From: Novacetimonas cocois
Lineage (GTDB): Bacteria > Pseudomonadota > Alphaproteobacteria > Acetobacterales > Acetobacteraceae
DNA: 64,000 bases
Reading direction: 5' to 3'
Assembly (NCBI RefSeq): GCF_003311635.1
Contig: NZ_QEXL01000003.1
Span: 143,543-207,542, forward strand
The notes beneath the pieces were generated by a model. That model saw nothing but the letters and a program-made list of their open reading frames with translations, ran no database searches and was not told the origin of the DNA. This document shows positions 60,873-64,000 of the stretch, piece by piece. The position numbers and the translations under genes were made by a program. The stretch's first letter is position 1; each line of letters starts with the position of its first letter.

Positions 60873-63458
60873 ATGAACAGACGAACTTCTCTCCTAATTA
60901 CGACCATCTGCTCTTTTGTCTCTTTCGGAGCAGTCGCCGCCACACCCAACGGAAATCCTGTAACAAAGGAACAGAATCCAGGAAAAAGCGGAGCCGCCCG
61001 CGCACGTCGTGCAACGACAGCGCAGACGCATCCGCGTGCTGCGCAAAACCTGAAGCAGGAGAACAACACAGGTGTAAACAGTTCCGGAGTAGAAACAATA
61101 AATGTGTCGACCGGCACGCACACAGTGAATCGAAAGGCGCGTGACAGCATGAGTCCCGTCTCGGTTGTCAGCGCGGCAACCTTGCGCCGGTCGGGCCAGA
61201 TGAACCTGGCTGATGCCCTGACCCGCACCTATGCCTCGATCAATGTCAGCACCATGGGGGCCGATGCGGGCGCCCTGACTTCCGCCATTCGCATGCGCGG
61301 TCTAAACCCGAATGAAGTGCTGGTGCTTGTTGATGGCAAGCGCCGCCATACGACTGCCAACCTTTATGCGGATTCAGGCCCGGATTCAGGCTCGACCCCG
61401 GTTGACCTGAATATGATTCCGGCCAACGCCATCGATCATATCGAAGTGCTGGAAGACGGTGCGGCCGCCATGTATGGCTCCGATGCGATTGCCGGTGTGG
61501 TCAACATCATCACCAAGAAACAGGATCATGGCCTGAACTTGAGCGGCCAGACCGGCGCGAATGCCTATAACGGCGACGGCTGGGGCTACCAGCTCAATGC
61601 CGATGGCGGCATGAAGCTGGGGCAGGATGGATTCCTGCATATCAGCGGCCAGATGTACCATACGGATCACTTCGTGGCCAACAACGCACGGGACCACCGC
61701 CTGCTTGGTTCACAGCCTGCCGATGCCAGCAGTGCGACCTATACCGGCGTCAATGCCGGCAAGATTTCAGAACGCTCCAACAAGATCATGAGTACGCCGG
61801 AAGAAACACGTGAAAACCTGGCGATTGAATGGGGCAAGCAGTTTACGCCCGGTATCAATTTTTACGGGCTGATTACTTATGCTCATCGTCATGCGGAAGC
61901 TTATGAAAATTACCGCACTCCCACTGTAGGTGGCTCCTGCGAGGCCTGCGCAGCCATTGCGCCCTATGGTTTCTCACCACTGGAAACCATGGAAGAAAAC
62001 GATTTTGCCGCCACATTGGGCCTGAAGGGTGACAACTTCATGGGCTTCAACTGGGATATCAGTTCCACCTATGGTGAAGATATCGACAAGATCGGCAACA
62101 AGAATACCCTTAACACATCTTATGTTGCCGATTATGGATCCAGCCCCCGTAAGGCGCGGGCTGAAAGCTACAGCATGGTGCAATGGACCAACAACGTCGA
62201 TTTCCGCCGTCGTTTCAAGATCGGGGACGTTGTTCCGATGACGCTTGCTTTTGGCGCGGAAGAACGGATGGAATCCTACAACATCACCGCAGGTAATCCC
62301 GTCTCGTACATGGGAGGCGGTACGCAGGGTTATGCTGGCATCTCCCCCGGTTCGGCTGGCACATGGTACCGTGACATCTGGGCATGGTACCTGGATGGGG
62401 ATTTCCGCCTGACCAGGAAGTGGGAACTGGATTTTGCCGGGCGGCTGGAACATTACACCGACGTGGGCAACACGGAAAATGGCAAGATTTCGACACGTTA
62501 CAACTTTAGCAAGCGTATCGCCATTCGTGGCACCATCAGCACGGGCTTCCGTGCCCCGACGTTGGCTGAATCACATTTTAGCGCCGTCAATGTTTCACCT
62601 ACCGGTGCCAGTGGCCTGCTTGCCGCTGATTCGGCAGCGGCCCAGGCCATTGGTGCGACCAAGCTGAAGCCCGAGCGTTCGACCAGCGTCAGCGGTGGCA
62701 TCGTGCTGGAACCTGTCGATGGTTTCCACGTTGAAGCCGACGTCTATCAGATCAATATGCGTGACCGCATCGTTCAGGATACGAATTTCGGCGGCTCTAC
62801 CCCTTACGGTAATACAACACAGGGCGAGGTCGCGGCGCAGGCCATTGCCCAACTGGCCTCCCTGCCAACCGGCTTTACCGGTTATAACGATGTGTATGCA
62901 GATTATTTCACAAATGGTGCCAGCACCCGCACACAGGGCGTGGACATCAAGGCGGATTATATGTTCCGCTTCCATCAATACGGCAATCTTGCTCTGTCGA
63001 TGTCGATCGACCTCAACCGCACCCGTCTGCATCATAACGGCGCGGACCTGAACCTTTCTGACATCGCGGCAATCACAACCGATTATCCGCGTAGCAAGAT
63101 CATCCTGAATGCTTATTATACCTACAAGAACTGGGATTTTAATATCCGCCAGACCCGCTATGGCCAGACCAGTGACATGATGCAATATCAGGACTGGGGT
63201 CCTTCGGCCCTGCAGTACTCCAACAACGCCCTGCAGCAGTTCATCAATACGCCACACTGGCTGACGGATATTGAAATCGGCGTCCGGTTCAAGAAGAACT
63301 GGCACATGGCGGTCGGCGCCAATAACGTATTCAACGTGCGTCCGCGCATGGTCCCGCAGGCGCTCAATGCACTGGGCGCCATGCCCTATGATGAAGATTC
63401 CGCCCAGATCCCCATGTATGGCGGCTATTATTACGGCCGCCTTAACGCCAACTTCTGA
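60873..63458 (+). CDS. TonB-dependent outer-membrane receptor
   Basis: 861-aa receptor with a signal peptide (LLITTICSFVSFGAVAA). A low-complexity linker precedes the plug domain: SMSPVSVVSAATLRRSGQMNLADALTRTYASINV, then VLVLVDGKRRHTTANL and IDHIEVLEDGAAAMYGSDAIAGVVNIITKK. The 22-strand barrel follows and ends in aromatic RLNANF. Such receptors import siderophores, cobalamin or other substrates using TonB energy. It lies between two related IS5-family elements, and the gene behind it is a wrecked amine-oxidase-like gene, so it may have been acquired as part of that unit. No Fur box was apparent to me upstream; the 270-bp leader is AT-rich. Confidence 0.93.
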   Translation: MNRRTSLLITTICSFVSFGAVAATPNGNPVTKEQNPGKSGAARARRATTAQTHPRAAQNLKQENNTGVNSSGVETINVSTGTHTVNRKARDSMSPVSVVSAATLRRSGQMNLADALTRTYASINVSTMGADAGALTSAIRMRGLNPNEVLVLVDGKRRHTTANLYADSGPDSGSTPVDLNMIPANAIDHIEVLEDGAAAMYGSDAIAGVVNIITKKQDHGLNLSGQTGANAYNGDGWGYQLNADGGMKLGQDGFLHISGQMYHTDHFVANNARDHRLLGSQPADASSATYTGVNAGKISERSNKIMSTPEETRENLAIEWGKQFTPGINFYGLITYAHRHAEAYENYRTPTVGGSCEACAAIAPYGFSPLETMEENDFAATLGLKGDNFMGFNWDISSTYGEDIDKIGNKNTLNTSYVADYGSSPRKARAESYSMVQWTNNVDFRRRFKIGDVVPMTLAFGAEERMESYNITAGNPVSYMGGGTQGYAGISPGSAGTWYRDIWAWYLDGDFRLTRKWELDFAGRLEHYTDVGNTENGKISTRYNFSKRIAIRGTISTGFRAPTLAESHFSAVNVSPTGASGLLAADSAAAQAIGATKLKPERSTSVSGGIVLEPVDGFHVEADVYQINMRDRIVQDTNFGGSTPYGNTTQGEVAAQAIAQLASLPTGFTGYNDVYADYFTNGASTRTQGVDIKADYMFRFHQYGNLALSMSIDLNRTRLHHNGADLNLSDIAAITTDYPRSKIILNAYYTYKNWDFNIRQTRYGQTSDMMQYQDWGPSALQYSNNALQQFINTPHWLTDIEIGVRFKKNWHMAVGANNVFNVRPRMVPQALNALGAMPYDEDSAQIPMYGGYYYGRLNANF

Positions 63459-63673
63459 TCCTGTCTGACAGCTGAAGTCAAAACGCCCACGGCCCACGCC
63501 ATGGGTATTTTACTGATGATGGGCATACACCCTGCTATTTTCTGCGATCATTTTGCAACCCGCCCAAGACCAGAGAGGCGCGATCTTCATATCCGCTCAT
63601 ATTGTTTCCGGACAGAATCCGTTCCGAGCAATGGAGCCAGGTGCATCACGGCTGTTGTTATGGGAATTTGCTG

Positions 63674-63949
63674 GTGACAAACGCTCATCCGCGCAAGGCG
63701 CCCACGCGCAGGCAACTTTTAACACGTATTGGCATGCTTGCCGGTAGTGCCGCCCTGTATCAGGCCATGACGTCTATGGGACATGCGCAGGGTGTGGATT
63801 TTAGAGACTGTTTAAAAAGACAGTCCTGACAACTCACTGAAATCATAAACTTTTGTGAAGCTTTTTATAAAAAGCTTCACAAAGGCGCTACCCAGAAGGT
63901 CGGTTTCGCATCGGGCAATTACATCAATCCGGGTCCGTGGCGTATTCCC
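63674..63949 (+). pseudogene. Disrupted Tat-exported flavin amine oxidase-like gene (fragments)
   Basis: From GTG 63674 the sequence reads VTNAHPRKAPTRRQLLTRIG, then a hydrophobic core and MGHAQGVDF: a twin-arginine signal peptide with the cleavage site. Coding breaks at 63802 where repeat copy C begins; stops follow. After the repeat the same frame gives NYINPGPWRIP (63917-63949), which resembles a stretch well inside flavin monoamine oxidases. The second IS begins directly after, at 63952. About a hundred residues expected between the pieces, including the FAD-binding GxGxxG, are missing. Confidence 0.6.
63802..63893. repeat. Dispersed structured repeat, copy C (inside a gene, shortened)
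   Basis: TAGAGACTGTTTAAAAAGA opening matches copy B, with a leader hairpin GACTG/CAGTC. CTGAAATCATAAACTTTTGTGAAGC follows, then a palindrome (GTGAAGCTTTTT and its complement) at about 63855-63880 and a right end GGCGCTACCC corresponding to GGCGATACCC of B. The second inner hairpin has been lost. It interrupts the amine-oxidase-like gene. Confidence 0.68.
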
Positions 63950-63951
63950 TA

Positions 63952-64000
63952 GGCTCAGGACTCATTCTTTGAGATAGAAGATGAAGCTTGCTGCGATGTG
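63952..64000 (-). mobile_element. Second IS5-family element, right end only (continues beyond the window)
   Basis: The first 14 bases GGCTCAGGACTCAT are identical to the right terminal repeat of the element at 59773-60601 and are preceded by the same TA. Reading the minus strand, the last codons give HIAASFIFYLKE and a TGA inside the repeat (63962-63964), parallel to AICLAATVIFWL of the first element. So this is a related but not identical IS in the opposite orientation. Confidence 0.75.

Noticed and set aside
1..64000. CRISPR arrays, tRNA or rRNA genes
   Set aside because: I saw no regularly spaced direct repeats and no cloverleaf or rRNA-like segments when reading through, though small RNA genes cannot be excluded by eye.

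Overview
The window is a GC-rich bacterial chromosomal segment that looks like an acetic acid bacterium (Acetobacteraceae, in the Komagataeibacter/Gluconacetobacter range). This placement is an inference from protein style, codon use, TonB receptor and IS5-type elements, and dispersed intergenic repeats. I saw no rRNA, tRNA or CRISPR array.

Layout. (1) 1-13 kb: ketopantoate reductase, a decayed VanB-type reductase remnant, a succinate-semialdehyde dehydrogenase behind a palindromic operator-like site, a quinone-oxidoreductase-like enzyme, a full-length Lhr helicase, a secreted dienelactone-hydrolase-like protein, thiopurine methyltransferase and a CPA2 antiporter. (2) 13-18.8 kb: a tripartite RND efflux operon. 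(3) 19-27 kb: universal stress protein plus CrcB fluoride channel, an unknown membrane protein, and three exported hydrolases (esterase, penicillin-acylase family, amidohydrolase). (4) 27-38.7 kb, the centrepiece: one 12-gene minus-strand operon encoding a complete alternative complex III (ActA-F), a small one-helix protein, a SCO copper chaperone and a caa3-type cytochrome c oxidase (subunits II, I, III, IV). Almost every junction overlaps, so the quinol-to-oxygen branch is transcribed and probably assembled together. Subunit I carries the YSHP signature of A2-type oxidases. Three CCGGATATA repeats lie just upstream.

(5) 39-43 kb: a glycosyltransferase converging on an acyl-CoA dehydrogenase / PIG-L deacetylase / methyltransferase operon. 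(6) 43-46.8 kb: GlcG/HbpS-like protein, MFS transporter, IclR regulator and a DUF1264 protein. (7) 47-50.4 kb: a stand-alone LigD-type polymerase/primase domain, a secreted HExxH peptidase, a 148-bp element with 25-bp terminal inverted repeats and a small basic protein. (8) 50.4-55.3 kb: two HxlR regulators, each divergent from an enone reductase (PRISE-type and Old Yellow Enzyme), plus a second SSADH; this looks like an electrophile-response locus. (9) 55.3-59.6 kb: carboxylesterase, glycerate 2-kinase, family I CoA-transferase. (10) 59.7-64 kb: an IS5-family element with a textbook A-AAA-AAG frameshift signal, a TonB receptor, and an apparent flavin amine oxidase gene destroyed by a dispersed repeat and by a second related IS that runs off the window.

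A dispersed repeat family (copies near 46.9, 52.1 and 63.8 kb) folds on paper into a leader hairpin plus a three-way junction.
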